Shown here: positions 1 through 7,551 of the stretch, in pieces
Position numbering within the stretch: the stretch's first letter is position 1
Layout: each line of letters starts with the position of its first letter
From: Deltaproteobacteria bacterium
GTDB taxonomy: Bacteria > Desulfobacterota > Desulfobaccia > Desulfobaccales > Desulfobaccaceae
NCBI GenBank assembly: GCA_016874895.1
Contig: VGSX01000068.1
Location: forward strand, 1-13,944
DNA length: 13,944 nucleotides
Direction: 5' to 3'
The notes under the pieces: generated by a model
The model's database searches: none
What the model saw: the letters and a program-made list of their open reading frames with translations, nothing else
What the model was told of the DNA's origin: nothing
Translations under genes and position numbers: made by a program

Positions 1-2
1 TT

Positions 3-18
3 CCGAAAACCGAAAACC
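3..18. repeat. Heptad repeat tract, CCGAAAA unit
   Basis: Two exact copies of the 7-bp unit CCGAAAA plus two further bases sit just upstream of the first gene and may extend beyond the window. On the other strand the unit reads TTTTCGG, which also occurs in the tract at 13279-13306. It is part of the window-wide 7-bp-period repeat family. Confidence 0.7.
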
Positions 19-30
19 TCTCTCCAGCCG

Positions 31-906
31 ATGCGTTACGAAGGCCCCATATACCGGCCTCCCAGCGAGGCCGACAGCCTCCTGATCCAGGCCACGGTGG
101 GCTGCCCCCACAACAAGTGCACCTTCTGCATGGTCTACAAGGATGGCACGCCCTTTAAAATCAGGCCCACTGCCGAGATTAAGGCGGACCTGGAGGAGGC
201 CCGGCAGGTCTATGGCCGGCAGGTGCGGACCATCTTTTTCCCCGCCGGCAACACCATCGCCATGCCCACCCCGGCCCTGGCGGAGATCTGCCGCCACAGC
301 CGCCGCCTTTTCCCCCAGGCGCAGCGGTTGACGGTCTATGGCTCGGCCCAGTACCTCCAGCAAAAAGGTCCGGATAAACTGCGCCTCCTGGCCGAAGCGG
401 GCCTGAGCCGGATTCACGTGGGACTGGAAAGTGGCGACGATGAGATTCTGGCCCGCATCAGGAAGGGGAGCACCCGGCAGGTGCAACTTACTGCCGGCCG
501 CCTGGTGCGTCAGGCCGGGCTGGAACTCAGCGAATACGTCATCCTGGGCCTCGGCGGCCAAGAGCGCACCCGGGAGCACGCCGCAGCCACATCCAGCGCC
601 ATCAACGCTATTGGGCCCCACTTTTTGCGGCTGCGCACTTTTGTTCCCAAAGTCAACACGCCCCTGCTCCGCGAGGTTTTGGAGGGCCGCTTTCTGATGC
701 TTTCACCCCACGGAGTGATTCGGGAAACCATCGCCCTCCTGGCGGGAATCACAGTCCCTACTCAGGTTGTCAGTGATCATTATACCAATTATGTCAATGT
801 TCAGGGGCGTTGGCCTCAGGACAAGGACACCATCCTGGCTACCCTCGAAGCCGCCCTGGTCCGCCCGGAAACGGAATTCCGCCCCTTTTTTGTGGGGCGG
901 CACTAG
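31..906 (+). CDS. Radical SAM protein of unknown substrate
   Basis: A 291-aa cytoplasmic iron-sulfur enzyme that should bind a [4Fe-4S] cluster and cleave S-adenosylmethionine to a radical. The cluster cysteines are C25, C30 and C33 in GCPHNKCTFC, spaced C-X4-C-X2-C rather than the usual C-X3-C-X2-C. From memory, a family with N-termini like GPIYRPPSEA and GCSHNKCTFC shares this spacing. A later segment, LAEAGLSRIHVGLESGDDEIL, matches the radical SAM barrel strand that contains the GLESG motif. There is no B12-binding, SPASM or TRAM domain, and the length is normal for a stand-alone barrel. The start is taken at the MRYEGP methionine because this is where family N-termini begin. However, no Shine-Dalgarno sequence precedes it and the frame stays open to the window edge through a repeat tract, so an upstream start cannot be excluded. 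The substrate is unknown. The neighbouring moeA is separated by about 100 bp and need not be functionally linked. Confidence 0.88.
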   Translation: MRYEGPIYRPPSEADSLLIQATVGCPHNKCTFCMVYKDGTPFKIRPTAEIKADLEEARQVYGRQVRTIFFPAGNTIAMPTPALAEICRHSRRLFPQAQRLTVYGSAQYLQQKGPDKLRLLAEAGLSRIHVGLESGDDEILARIRKGSTRQVQLTAGRLVRQAGLELSEYVILGLGGQERTREHAAATSSAINAIGPHFLRLRTFVPKVNTPLLREVLEGRFLMLSPHGVIRETIALLAGITVPTQVVSDHYTNYVNVQGRWPQDKDTILATLEAALVRPETEFRPFFVGRH

Positions 907-913
907 CGGGGCA

Positions 914-930
914 GTTTCCGGTTTCCGGTT
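914..930. repeat. Heptad repeat tract, GTTTCCG unit
   Basis: Two exact GTTTCCG units followed by GTT lie 7 bp after the radical SAM stop codon. The unit is a close variant of GTTTTCG in the tracts at 3-18 and 13279-13306. Confidence 0.65.
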
Positions 931-938
931 CAATAGCA

Positions 939-958
939 CACAGGCTGGCAAGCCTCTG
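939..958. other. Imperfect hairpin between radical SAM gene and moeA
   Basis: CACAGGCT at 939-946 pairs with AGCCTCTG at 951-958 around a GGCA loop, with one mismatch. No T run follows, so it does not look like an intrinsic terminator. It may be a dispersed palindromic repeat or an mRNA structure in the moeA leader. Confidence 0.4.
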
Positions 959-1007
959 CCGCCAGATACAGTCTGCTGCATTGTTGCTGCGTCTTAAAGG
1001 GGTTACG

Positions 1008-2240
1008 ATGGATTTTTTCCGTCTTCAAAAAATCAGTGAAGTTTTAGGATATGTTAAAAAATTTCATCCCCTGGGAACGGAATCGGTTCCCCTGGCTGCG
1101 GCCTGGAACCGGGTTCTGGCCGCAGAGGTCATTGCTGCGGCGGATGTGCCGGAGTTTTCCCGGTCCACCATGGACGGGTATGCGGTGCGGGCCCAGGACA
1201 CCTTCGGGGCCGGCCCCGGCAACCCGGCCTGGCTGACCATCATCGGGGAGGTGGGCATGGGCGAAGAGGCCCGGCTCCCTCTGGCCCCGGGACAGGCCCA
1301 GCGCATCGCCACCGGGGGGATGCTGCCGCCGGGGGCCGATGCCGTAGTAATGCTGGAGTATACCCAGGAACTGGCGGACCAGACCCTGGAGGTTTACCGC
1401 AGTGTGGCGCCCCTGGAAAACGTGGTGCAGCAGGGAGAGGACGTGGCTGCCGGGTCCGCCGTACTGCCGGCCGGCCTCAGGCTGCGCCCCCAGGACGTGG
1501 GCCTGCTGGCGGCTCTGGGGGTGACCTCGGTGCAGGTCCGGCGACAGCCTCGGGTAGCCATCATCGCCACCGGAGACGAGATTGTCCCCCCGGAAGCGCC
1601 CCTGCAACATGGCCAGATGCGGGATGCCAATTCCTATGCCCTGGCGGCCCAGGTGGCGGCCCAAGGCGGGGAACCCCTCCTCCTGGGCATCGTCCCCGAC
1701 CGCCTGGAAGCACTGGTGGCCAGTGTGGAGAGGGCCCTTGAGACCATGGACCTGATCCTGCTTTCCGGGGGCAGCTCCGTGGGAACCCGGGATTTAACTA
1801 TTGCAGCCATCCAATCCTTCCCCGGAGCGGAAATCCTGGTGCATGGGGTGGCCATCAGTCCCGGCAAACCCACCATCCTGGCAAGGATCGGGGCCAAACC
1901 CCTGTTTGGCCTGCCGGGCCACCCGGTGTCTGCCATGGTGGTCATGGAGGTGCTGGTGCGGCCGGTGTTAAGAAGGCTCCTGGGCCAGACCGACTCCACC
2001 CCGACCTGGGGCCGGACGGTTACTGCCAGCCTGTCCCGGAACGTGGCCTCCACCCCCGGCCGGGAGGATTTTATCCGGGTGCGGGTGCGGCAGGACGGCG
2101 GCATCCTGAGAGCTGAGCCGGTCCTGGGCAAATCCGGCCTCATTTCTACCATGGTCAAGGCTGATGGCTGGGTTCGCATACCCCTGAACGCCGAGGGGTT
2201 GGAACAAGGGGAACGTGTGGAGGTTCTGCTGTTTGACTAA
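1008..2240 (+). CDS. moeA: Molybdopterin molybdenumtransferase MoeA
   Basis: A 410-aa cytoplasmic enzyme that inserts molybdate (or tungstate) into adenylylated molybdopterin, the last common step of Mo/W cofactor synthesis. All family blocks are present in order: STMDGYA (53-59), TGGMLPPGADAVV (102-114), a central ATGDEIV and RDANSYALAAQV region, the MoCF/MogA-like domain with SGGSSVG (253-259) followed by D262, PGKPT, and GLPGHPVSAMV (301-311), then the C-terminal beta domain IV. Length is normal. The reading frame is open back to 810, but the start is set at 1008 because AAAGGGG precedes it at good spacing and the upstream extension runs through a repeat and hairpin with no family similarity. 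A molybdo- or tungsto-enzyme must exist elsewhere in the genome, since no other cofactor gene lies here. No Moco-riboswitch-like structure was recognised in the 101-bp leader. Confidence 0.97.
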   Translation: MDFFRLQKISEVLGYVKKFHPLGTESVPLAAAWNRVLAAEVIAAADVPEFSRSTMDGYAVRAQDTFGAGPGNPAWLTIIGEVGMGEEARLPLAPGQAQRIATGGMLPPGADAVVMLEYTQELADQTLEVYRSVAPLENVVQQGEDVAAGSAVLPAGLRLRPQDVGLLAALGVTSVQVRRQPRVAIIATGDEIVPPEAPLQHGQMRDANSYALAAQVAAQGGEPLLLGIVPDRLEALVASVERALETMDLILLSGGSSVGTRDLTIAAIQSFPGAEILVHGVAISPGKPTILARIGAKPLFGLPGHPVSAMVVMEVLVRPVLRRLLGQTDSTPTWGRTVTASLSRNVASTPGREDFIRVRVRQDGGILRAEPVLGKSGLISTMVKADGWVRIPLNAEGLEQGERVEVLLFD

Positions 2241-2250
2241 GAGGATGACT

Positions 2251-3303
2251 ATGAGCCTGCGAAGAGTAAAAATTACCGGTCTGATTGCCTTTTGGCTGGC
2301 ACTGTTATTTGCCTCGGGGGGAGGCCTGGCCCATGCCGGGGCGGGTCGTTTGGTGGAGGAAAACGTCGTCAGCCCGACCCTGGCGGCCAATCTTCTGGGA
2401 GATCCCGGCCAACGGGCAGTGACCATCTATCTGCCGCCCCGATACGATCAGGAGCCCCAGCGGCGTTTCCCCGTGGTGTATTTACTGCATGGCTTCAAGG
2501 CTAAAAATAAGCTCTGGACGGCCCCGGAATTTCATCTCCAGGAGATGGTTAACGACCTCATCAACCGGGGAGTCATCCAACCCTTGATTATTGTAATGCC
2601 GGACGGCTCCAACGCCTATGGGGGCAGTTTTTACCTCAACTCCCCGGTTACCGGCAACTGGGAGGATTTTATCGTCCAGGAACTGGTGGGCCACATCGAT
2701 GAGGCCTACCGTACTATCCCCCAGGCCTCGGGCCGGGGCCTGGCCGGGCATTCCATGGGCGGCTACGGGGCCCTGATGCTGGCCCTGCGGCATCCTGAAA
2801 CCTTCGGCGCGGTCTATGCCCTGAGCCCTGCCTGCCTGGATTTCACCGAACATTTCCTGAAGCTGCAGCGGGCCGATCTGCTGGCCGTGGCCAAACTCAC
2901 CCGCCGGGACCAGTTCCCTGCATTAGGATGGCGGGAACAGGTAATCATCGCGGTGGCTGCAGCCGTTGCCCCTAATCCTAAGAAAGAGCCCTGGCTGGCC
3001 GATCTGCCCCTGCGGGAAAAAAATGGCCGGGTGGTGCTTGACCAAGCTGTCTGGGAGACCTGGCTGCAAAGCGACCCCGCCACCCTGCTCCCATCATATC
3101 AAGATAACCTGAGCCGCCTCAAGCTGGCCCTGGACATGGGCACCGCCGACCGGATGCTCCCCCAGGTGCAGTTTATATCCAGTTCCCTGAAGCAACTGGG
3201 GATCCCCCACACCTTCGAAGAATACGACGGTGACCACGGCAACCGACTCCGGGAGCGGCTGCAGACCAGGGCTTTGCCCTTTCTTGCCGGAGCCTTGCAG
3301 TAA
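2251..3303 (+). CDS. Secreted alpha/beta-hydrolase, putative esterase (esterase D / antigen 85 type)
   Basis: A 350-aa precursor of the PF00756-type esterase family (S-formylglutathione hydrolase, enterochelin esterase and antigen 85 relatives). The N-terminus has Arg/Lys residues, a hydrophobic core and a cleavage-like AHA-GA site, so the product is probably exported to the periplasm or beyond. Visible features are the oxyanion strand VVYLLHGF, the nucleophile elbow GHSMGG with Ser168, a likely catalytic Asp300 in GTADRM, and His329 in GDHGNR. Between the Ser and Asp lies a longer helical insertion, which may act as a lid over the active site. The start at 2251 is chosen because AAGAGG lies 6 bp upstream. 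An in-frame ATG at 2245 abuts that ribosome site and is less likely. The moeA stop is only 10 bp upstream, so the two are probably co-transcribed. The substrate cannot be told from sequence; an acyl ester is a safe guess. Confidence 0.88.
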   Translation: MSLRRVKITGLIAFWLALLFASGGGLAHAGAGRLVEENVVSPTLAANLLGDPGQRAVTIYLPPRYDQEPQRRFPVVYLLHGFKAKNKLWTAPEFHLQEMVNDLINRGVIQPLIIVMPDGSNAYGGSFYLNSPVTGNWEDFIVQELVGHIDEAYRTIPQASGRGLAGHSMGGYGALMLALRHPETFGAVYALSPACLDFTEHFLKLQRADLLAVAKLTRRDQFPALGWREQVIIAVAAAVAPNPKKEPWLADLPLREKNGRVVLDQAVWETWLQSDPATLLPSYQDNLSRLKLALDMGTADRMLPQVQFISSSLKQLGIPHTFEEYDGDHGNRLRERLQTRALPFLAGALQ

Positions 3304-3311
3304 ATGCCTGT

Positions 3312-3339
3312 GGGCGGGAACGCCTCGCTCTTCCCGTCT
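3312..3339. terminator. Convergent terminator-like hairpin
   Basis: A stem of nine pairs, two of them wobble, is formed by 3312-3320 and 3331-3339. Its core is CGGGAA against TTCCCG, with a 10-base loop and a short T-rich run on the plus strand. It lies in the 36-bp gap between the converging esterase and the 592-aa protein gene, so it could stop transcripts from the plus side and possibly both sides. Confidence 0.5.
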
Positions 3340-5118
3340 TTAGCCCTGGTGGCCGGGGACGCCCAGGGGTTCTCGCAGCAGCAGGCGGGTGAAAGACCCT
3401 TCTTCCTCGGCGTTTTTAATCCGGCGGCGGTCTCGGAGCAGGTTTTCCTGGAGGGTTTGCAGGCGGTTGAGCATCATCCAGAGGGTGCGGCGGTAGGGAT
3501 TCTGGGGCGGTTTCTCCTCGTTGGCGATGCTTTTCAGGAAAGGCTGGGTGGTGGTCAGGAGGATGATCTGGTTGTATTTGTCGAATAACTCATCATAGTA
3601 ATGCAGGATTTCATCGTAATAGTCCTCAATGAATTCCAATAAAAGGGCCAGAAACCTCTCCTGGGTCAGCCGGCGGTTGAAAGGGGGACGGCGAAGCGCC
3701 AGTTTTTCCAGTTGTTGCACGTGATGGGATTGTTGGATATAAGCTATCTTGGCCAGGACCTCGCGGTGCAGGTCGGGATATTTGCGGAAAAAAGCTTTGT
3801 ATTCCGGATTTAAAATATAATTATTGATAATTTTTTTAAAATCTTCAAAAAACTCCTTACTGTAGCCGGTTATACGTCGTTGATTTTTATTTAACCAGGC
3901 ATAGAGAAATTTCAAACGGTCGTCGTGGCTTTTGCCACAGGTGATCAGCCCCTCCTGCCGGTAGGAGATGCCCCCCACGTACTCCCCCCGGATGATATCG
4001 TTGAGGGTCACCAGAAAGCTCCTGGTGTCTTTGATAAGATTGAAAGAGGCCCGCTCCCCGTGGCTCGGGTGGATGATCTCCTGTCTGAGAACCGACAAGG
4101 CCCGGTCTTCCTGGACATTGTGGCGATTATACTTGTGCTGCAGATAAGTAACCCTGACAATAACCACCCGGCGAACCGGGTCTACATAGAAACCCTTGTC
4201 TGACAACTGCCGGCGCATATCCTGCATATCGGCAGGTACCTGCACCAGGGCCGTCTTTTCCACCACGGGGAAGCGTTGCTGCTCAAAGCCGTTAAGACTG
4301 GTGATGACCCGATCCGAGGAGCCCAGCACTTTAATGAGATAGGGCTCTTTCAGGCGACTTAGCTTTCGGGCAAAAAGGGCGCTGGAGGTGCGGCGTTCCG
4401 CCGAGATGGGAAAGCCATAGAGCTCCATCAAAAATTGGTAGACAAAGCTTCGGTTTTTTTCATACAGGGAGTTATCATCTACCTTAAATTTGCCGATGCG
4501 CCGGCCGAAGCTCTTCAGTTCGCTGTCCAGGTCCGAGGGGAAAGAGGCATAACAGCCCAGCAGACGGAATTCCTGGCCGGCGTCCCGGGCAATAACATGG
4601 GCCCGATCCATATGGAATAGAAAGCTCAATAAGTCCTCGTAAAAGGCCAGATCGGTGATGTCTTTCTGAAGGAATTCGGCCTTGAAATCGCCCCGCAGTT
4701 CTCTGGAAAGGTGAGGCAGAAATTTCTCCGCATTCTCTTTCAGCACCTTTTCTTTGGCGGGGAAACGCCTGGGTTTATGAGCGCTTTTTTCACCTGCCGC
4801 CTCATTCAGGCTATGGAGCAGGTCGAATTGAAAGACCTCCTGTTGATACTCCAGGGGGCGGTTAAAGGCAATCATGCTAAAGGAGGGCAAAAAATTATAT
4901 TCCGCAAAATTAATTTCGAAGGAGGGCAGCAGCTCCCGGGCATCGATGAGGGGATAGTCGGCGTTATAGGCCTCCAGCAGGCCCTTTTTGATATGGGTGT
5001 ATTCCAGGAATTCCTTGAGAATCTGTCGATCCGGAATTTTCTTGTCCCCGCTTTGCACCTCCTTCAGGGTGAGGTTGTTTGACAGCCGCACCTCGGAAAA
5101 ATACGCCTGGCCGCCCAT
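3340..5118 (-). CDS. Uncharacterised 592-aa cytoplasmic protein
   Basis: A 592-aa protein that I do not recognise. There is no signal peptide and no convincing membrane segment. The N-terminal 100 residues are mixed alpha/beta. A central region (about 270-400) is richer in beta-type sequence and contains basic clusters. The C-terminal 200 residues are strongly helical, rich in Tyr, Phe, Asp, Arg and Lys, with a charged, possibly coiled-coil stretch near QENLLRDRRRIKNAEEE. No Walker motif, metal-binding cysteine cluster or known catalytic signature is visible. Codon use around 3780-3920 is noticeably more AT-rich than in neighbouring genes, which may hint at a different history. The ribosome site AAAGGA overlaps the last codons of yjbQ, whose stop lies 4 bp upstream, so translation is probably coupled to YjbQ. 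It is the last gene of the pyrR-led operon. The reading frame is certainly real because of its length and coupling; function is unknown. Confidence 0.85.
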   Translation of the reverse strand: MGGQAYFSEVRLSNNLTLKEVQSGDKKIPDRQILKEFLEYTHIKKGLLEAYNADYPLIDARELLPSFEINFAEYNFLPSFSMIAFNRPLEYQQEVFQFDLLHSLNEAAGEKSAHKPRRFPAKEKVLKENAEKFLPHLSRELRGDFKAEFLQKDITDLAFYEDLLSFLFHMDRAHVIARDAGQEFRLLGCYASFPSDLDSELKSFGRRIGKFKVDDNSLYEKNRSFVYQFLMELYGFPISAERRTSSALFARKLSRLKEPYLIKVLGSSDRVITSLNGFEQQRFPVVEKTALVQVPADMQDMRRQLSDKGFYVDPVRRVVIVRVTYLQHKYNRHNVQEDRALSVLRQEIIHPSHGERASFNLIKDTRSFLVTLNDIIRGEYVGGISYRQEGLITCGKSHDDRLKFLYAWLNKNQRRITGYSKEFFEDFKKIINNYILNPEYKAFFRKYPDLHREVLAKIAYIQQSHHVQQLEKLALRRPPFNRRLTQERFLALLLEFIEDYYDEILHYYDELFDKYNQIILLTTTQPFLKSIANEEKPPQNPYRRTLWMMLNRLQTLQENLLRDRRRIKNAEEEGSFTRLLLREPLGVPGHQG

Positions 5119-5122
5119 GGGC

Positions 5123-5521
5123 TCATCCTTTGAGGAAATTGACCTTTACCTGACGCCGCCGGGGGCCGTCGTATTCGCAGAAAAAGACGCCCTGCCAGGT
5201 CCCCAGGACCAGGCGCCCGGAATCCACCAGGACCGTGGCCGCGGCCCCGGTGAGGCTGGCCTTGATATGCGCCGGAGAATTCCCTTCCCCGTGCCGGTAG
5301 GGTTCGTCATCCCGGATGAGCTTGTTCAAAACCAGAAGAATATCCCCTTTAACGCTGGGATCGGCGTTCTCATTAATGGTCACCCCCGCGGTGGTATGCG
5401 GCACGTAAACATAGCAGACGCCGTCCAGGGGGCCGTGCTTGGAGAGCAACTCCTGAATCGCGGCGGTGATATCAATGAGTTCTGTGGACTTGGTGGTTTT
5501 TACCTCAAGTGTATGGACCAT
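5123..5521 (-). CDS. yjbQ: YjbQ family protein (UPF0047)
   Basis: A 132-aa cytoplasmic protein of the YjbQ/UPF0047 family, some members of which have weak thiamine-phosphate synthase activity and are therefore named secondary thiamine-phosphate synthase enzymes. The true physiological reaction is unsettled. All conserved blocks are present: PHTTAGVTINENADP (41-55), HGEGNSPAHIKASL (77-90) and GTWQGVFFCEYDGPRRR (107-123). Conserved His42, His77 and His85 are probable metal or active-site residues. The length matches the family. A strong AGGAGGG ribosome site precedes the start. It lies 112 bp downstream of the 407-aa protein gene and 4 bp upstream of the 592-aa protein gene, so it may be read from pyrR or from its own promoter in that gap. 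No TPP riboswitch was recognised upstream. Confidence 0.95.
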   Translation of the reverse strand: MVHTLEVKTTKSTELIDITAAIQELLSKHGPLDGVCYVYVPHTTAGVTINENADPSVKGDILLVLNKLIRDDEPYRHGEGNSPAHIKASLTGAAATVLVDSGRLVLGTWQGVFFCEYDGPRRRQVKVNFLKG

Positions 5522-5633
5522 GTCGCCCTCCTGTCAGGCACATTGCGCACTCCGCAACCCTTCATGTATCCCTTTACCGCTGCTCCTGGTTCAACATTAT
5601 GCTCTGCCGGGCAAACCATGACGGAGCCTTGGG
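5522..5633. other. Intergenic spacer upstream of yjbQ with weak heptad tract
   Basis: This spacer lies between two same-strand genes. Apart from the yjbQ ribosome site it holds three degenerate 7-bp units at 5536-5556 (AGGCACA, TTGCGCA, CTCCGCA) sharing a C-A ending. This is the weakest member of the heptad family. No convincing terminator or promoter was seen. Confidence 0.35.
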
Positions 5634-6857
5634 CTAAAAAAAATCCGTTATAATCCGTTTTTCAGTCTCAGGTGTCTCCTCCATCTCTTCCTCGGCCAGA
5701 GCATACATTATCCTCAGGGGAACCATCAGCAGGCCGAAGAGAAAAGGATTTTCCGGCTCCAAGGAACTTCGCAGCCGCAACAGGTCTTCCCCCGCCGCCT
5801 GGGCCATCCGGGCCAGGTGCGGCCTTTCGGTCTGATCCAGATAATAGGCCATCTCCAGCAGTCTCCGGCTGAAGAGCTTTCGCTTTTCCGGGGTAAACGT
5901 CTGGTGGCATGCATCTTCCACAGTTTGGGCGATGCGGGCGATTTTTTGCTCCTTGCTCAGCACCAGGGGGCTGTCATTAATTCCCTGTAATTTTTCGAGC
6001 CAAGGACGCAGTGCATGGGGATGGCATTGCCAGCTAAAAAAATCCTCTTCCAGAACAAGCTCCTTGGACTGCTCCAGATATGTCTCCCGGTCTTCCAACA
6101 CGGGCAGCAACTCCAGAATATCCGAGGCCTTTTCCTGGCCGAAGCGGTTTTTCAGGATACCCCGGACCCGCAGGAAGGCTGCCACGCCTTTGCTCGACGG
6201 ATCGGGATTGAGCTGGTAGGCGTCCTCGATCATCTGGAAAAGGAAAGGCGCAGGGAACTCCACCAGTTCCCCCGGCATATTCTCCCGGGTCTCTTCCAGG
6301 TATTTTTTTACTTCTTTGAGGCCAAGCAATAAGTCATAGGCATCTTTAATCCCCTCAACATCGTTGACCAGGGCCATAAAAAGATTAAAAGGCTGGCCGA
6401 GCCGGGATATTTGCAGTATAACCATACGGCTGCCGTTACCTTCGATGCGGCTCATGTAACCTTTGACGGCAGTTTCCCCCGGCAGCGGCCGCACCACGGC
6501 CTCTTCTGTGGGCGCGGTGAGATGGGCCGGGATAGCCACACCCTGGGCTTTCAGGTAATGATAGGCCTTTTTCAAGGCTTTCTGGCGGTTTCTGTCTTCG
6601 GGACGGCTGAAATGAGTATGCACAATCTCCGGGAGCAGGGGATGAGCCAGCCTGACCAGGGCCTCCAGCAGCAGCAGCTCACCTTTCGGTTCCGGGACCG
6701 GCTGGGCTGCCAAAATATCCACAATTTCACCTTCATCCCTGCCGGAGGAGAGGGCCTGTTGCACCTGCTGCAAAAGCGGGCTCAGCCAAGCCTGGGTTGC
6801 CGACGGCAGATTGGCCAGATATTTTACCGCTGGCCGCGGCAATACGGTTTCACTCAT
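5634..6857 (-). CDS. Uncharacterised 407-aa helical protein
   Basis: A 407-aa soluble protein that I do not recognise. Nearly the whole chain looks alpha-helical and Leu/Glu-rich, with repeated amphipathic stretches (for example LLLLEALVRLAHPLLPEIV near the N-terminus and ILELLPVLEDRETYLEQSKE in the second half). This would suit a helical-repeat or scaffold fold rather than a classic enzyme. A short more beta-like segment (MVILQISRLGQPFNLFMALV, about 145-165) interrupts the helices. There is no signal peptide, membrane segment or nucleotide-binding motif. The C-terminus is acidic (EEEMEETPETEK). It starts 5 bp after the pyrR stop codon with a TTAGGG/AAGGA ribosome site overlapping that stop, so co-translation with PyrR is likely. 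Function is unknown; regulation with pyrimidine status is an inference from the operon only. Confidence 0.85.
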   Translation of the reverse strand: MSETVLPRPAVKYLANLPSATQAWLSPLLQQVQQALSSGRDEGEIVDILAAQPVPEPKGELLLLEALVRLAHPLLPEIVHTHFSRPEDRNRQKALKKAYHYLKAQGVAIPAHLTAPTEEAVVRPLPGETAVKGYMSRIEGNGSRMVILQISRLGQPFNLFMALVNDVEGIKDAYDLLLGLKEVKKYLEETRENMPGELVEFPAPFLFQMIEDAYQLNPDPSSKGVAAFLRVRGILKNRFGQEKASDILELLPVLEDRETYLEQSKELVLEEDFFSWQCHPHALRPWLEKLQGINDSPLVLSKEQKIARIAQTVEDACHQTFTPEKRKLFSRRLLEMAYYLDQTERPHLARMAQAAGEDLLRLRSSLEPENPFLFGLLMVPLRIMYALAEEEMEETPETEKRIITDFF

Positions 6858-6862
6858 ATTCC

Positions 6863-7420
6863 TTACCCTAAGTTCTTCGGGGTTGATTCAATGACCACTT
6901 CATCGATGCGGCCCATTTCCCTGAGATAGACATTAACCCTTTGATTGCCTGACAACTCCAGGGTGCTGCCGACGAAATCCGGGCAGATGGGCAGTTCCCG
7001 GCCGCCCCGGTCGATGAGCACCGCCAACTCGATGCGCCGGGGCCGGCCGAAATCCGTCAGGGCATCCAGGGCCGCACGCACGGTCCGGCCGGTGAAGAGG
7101 ACATCGTCCACCAGCACCACGTTCACGTCATCCAGGGAAAAATCCAGTTCGGTCTTGCCCACCTGGGGTTTATGGCTGATCCGGGTCCAGTCATCCCGGT
7201 ACAAGGTGATGTCCAAAATTCCCACGGGCACAACCACCGAGGTCCGAGACCTGACTTTCTCGCCCAACCGCTGGGCCAGAAAAGCCCCGCCGGTGCGGAT
7301 ACCCACCAGCGTCAGCTGGGAGACGTCCGGATGTTTGAGCAACAATTCATCGGTGAGGCGGTCCAGGGTCTGGTCCAATTCCGAGGCCGGCATGGTTACG
7401 GTTCTTTGCATGGTTTCCAT
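6863..7420 (-). CDS. pyrR: PyrR, bifunctional pyrimidine operon regulator / uracil phosphoribosyltransferase
   Basis: A 185-aa phosphoribosyltransferase-fold protein. In Gram-positive bacteria PyrR binds pyr mRNA leaders in a UMP-dependent way and also makes UMP from uracil and PRPP. Here the PRPP-binding loop VVLVDDVLFTGRTVRAAL is at 101-118, GIRTGG is at 40-45 and the PyrR-type LIDRGGRELPICPDFVG block is at 135-151. The length is typical. The first Met is kept because AGGA lies a suitable distance upstream; the second Met, three codons later, has none. It heads a minus-strand operon that contains no recognised pyrimidine biosynthesis gene, unlike the classical pyr operon. No obvious PyrR-type antiterminator or terminator pair was recognised in the leader, so whether this homologue regulates RNA or only acts as an enzyme is open. 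Confidence 0.95.
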   Translation of the reverse strand: METMQRTVTMPASELDQTLDRLTDELLLKHPDVSQLTLVGIRTGGAFLAQRLGEKVRSRTSVVVPVGILDITLYRDDWTRISHKPQVGKTELDFSLDDVNVVLVDDVLFTGRTVRAALDALTDFGRPRRIELAVLIDRGGRELPICPDFVGSTLELSGNQRVNVYLREMGRIDEVVIESTPKNLG

Positions 7421-7450
7421 AATTTCGTCCTGTGAAAAAAAGTGGGCGTT

Positions 7451-7478
7451 CAGCTATCGGCAATCAGCTTTCAGCAAA
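7451..7478. repeat. Heptad repeat tract, CAGCTAT/CGGCAAT/CAGCTTT units
   Basis: Four consecutive 7-bp units sharing GC at positions 3-4. The first two units recur exactly as a 14-bp direct repeat at 7510-7523. The tract lies in the predicted pyrR 5' leader. Confidence 0.7.
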
Positions 7479-7509
7479 AACCAAAGGTTAAGTCAACTAA
7501 TTGATAAAA

Positions 7510-7523
7510 CAGCTATCGGCAAT
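7510..7523. repeat. Second copy of the 14-bp heptad pair
   Basis: CAGCTATCGGCAAT is repeated exactly from 7451-7464, 59 bp away in the same orientation. It also falls within the predicted pyrR leader. Confidence 0.75.
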
Positions 7524-7542
7524 ATTCTGATAACCATTTGAT

Positions 7543-7551
7543 ATTATATCA
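7543..7551 (-). promoter_or_regulatory. Extended -10 promoter for the pyrR operon
   Basis: On the minus strand the sequence reads TGATATAAT, a perfect TATAAT with the TGn extension. The -35 region (about 7566-7571) is poor, as is common for extended -10 promoters. It would start transcription near 7536 and give a leader of about 115 bases that contains both copies of the 14-bp repeat. A TTGACT at 7491-7496 with a weak -10 is an alternative. Confidence 0.45.

Noticed and set aside
810..1007. Upstream extension of the moeA reading frame, partly overlapping the radical SAM gene
   Set aside because: The 66 extra residues match no MoeA N-terminus, run through a repeat and hairpin, and the ATG at 1008 has its own good ribosome site.
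907..1007. Moco riboswitch upstream of moeA
   Set aside because: The leader is short and shows only small local hairpins, and I could not fit the multi-helix Moco RNA core to it.
1044..1664. 206-codon minus-strand frame opposite moeA
   Set aside because: It overlaps the strongly conserved MoeA motifs and has the composition of an antisense shadow.
5522..5633. TPP riboswitch upstream of yjbQ
   Set aside because: The conserved CUGAGA-type core and its partner segment are not present on the minus strand.
5641..5657. AATCCGT direct repeat at the end of the 407-aa protein gene
   Set aside because: It is two 7-base copies 10 bp apart within coding sequence, does not fit the 7-bp phase and is likely chance.
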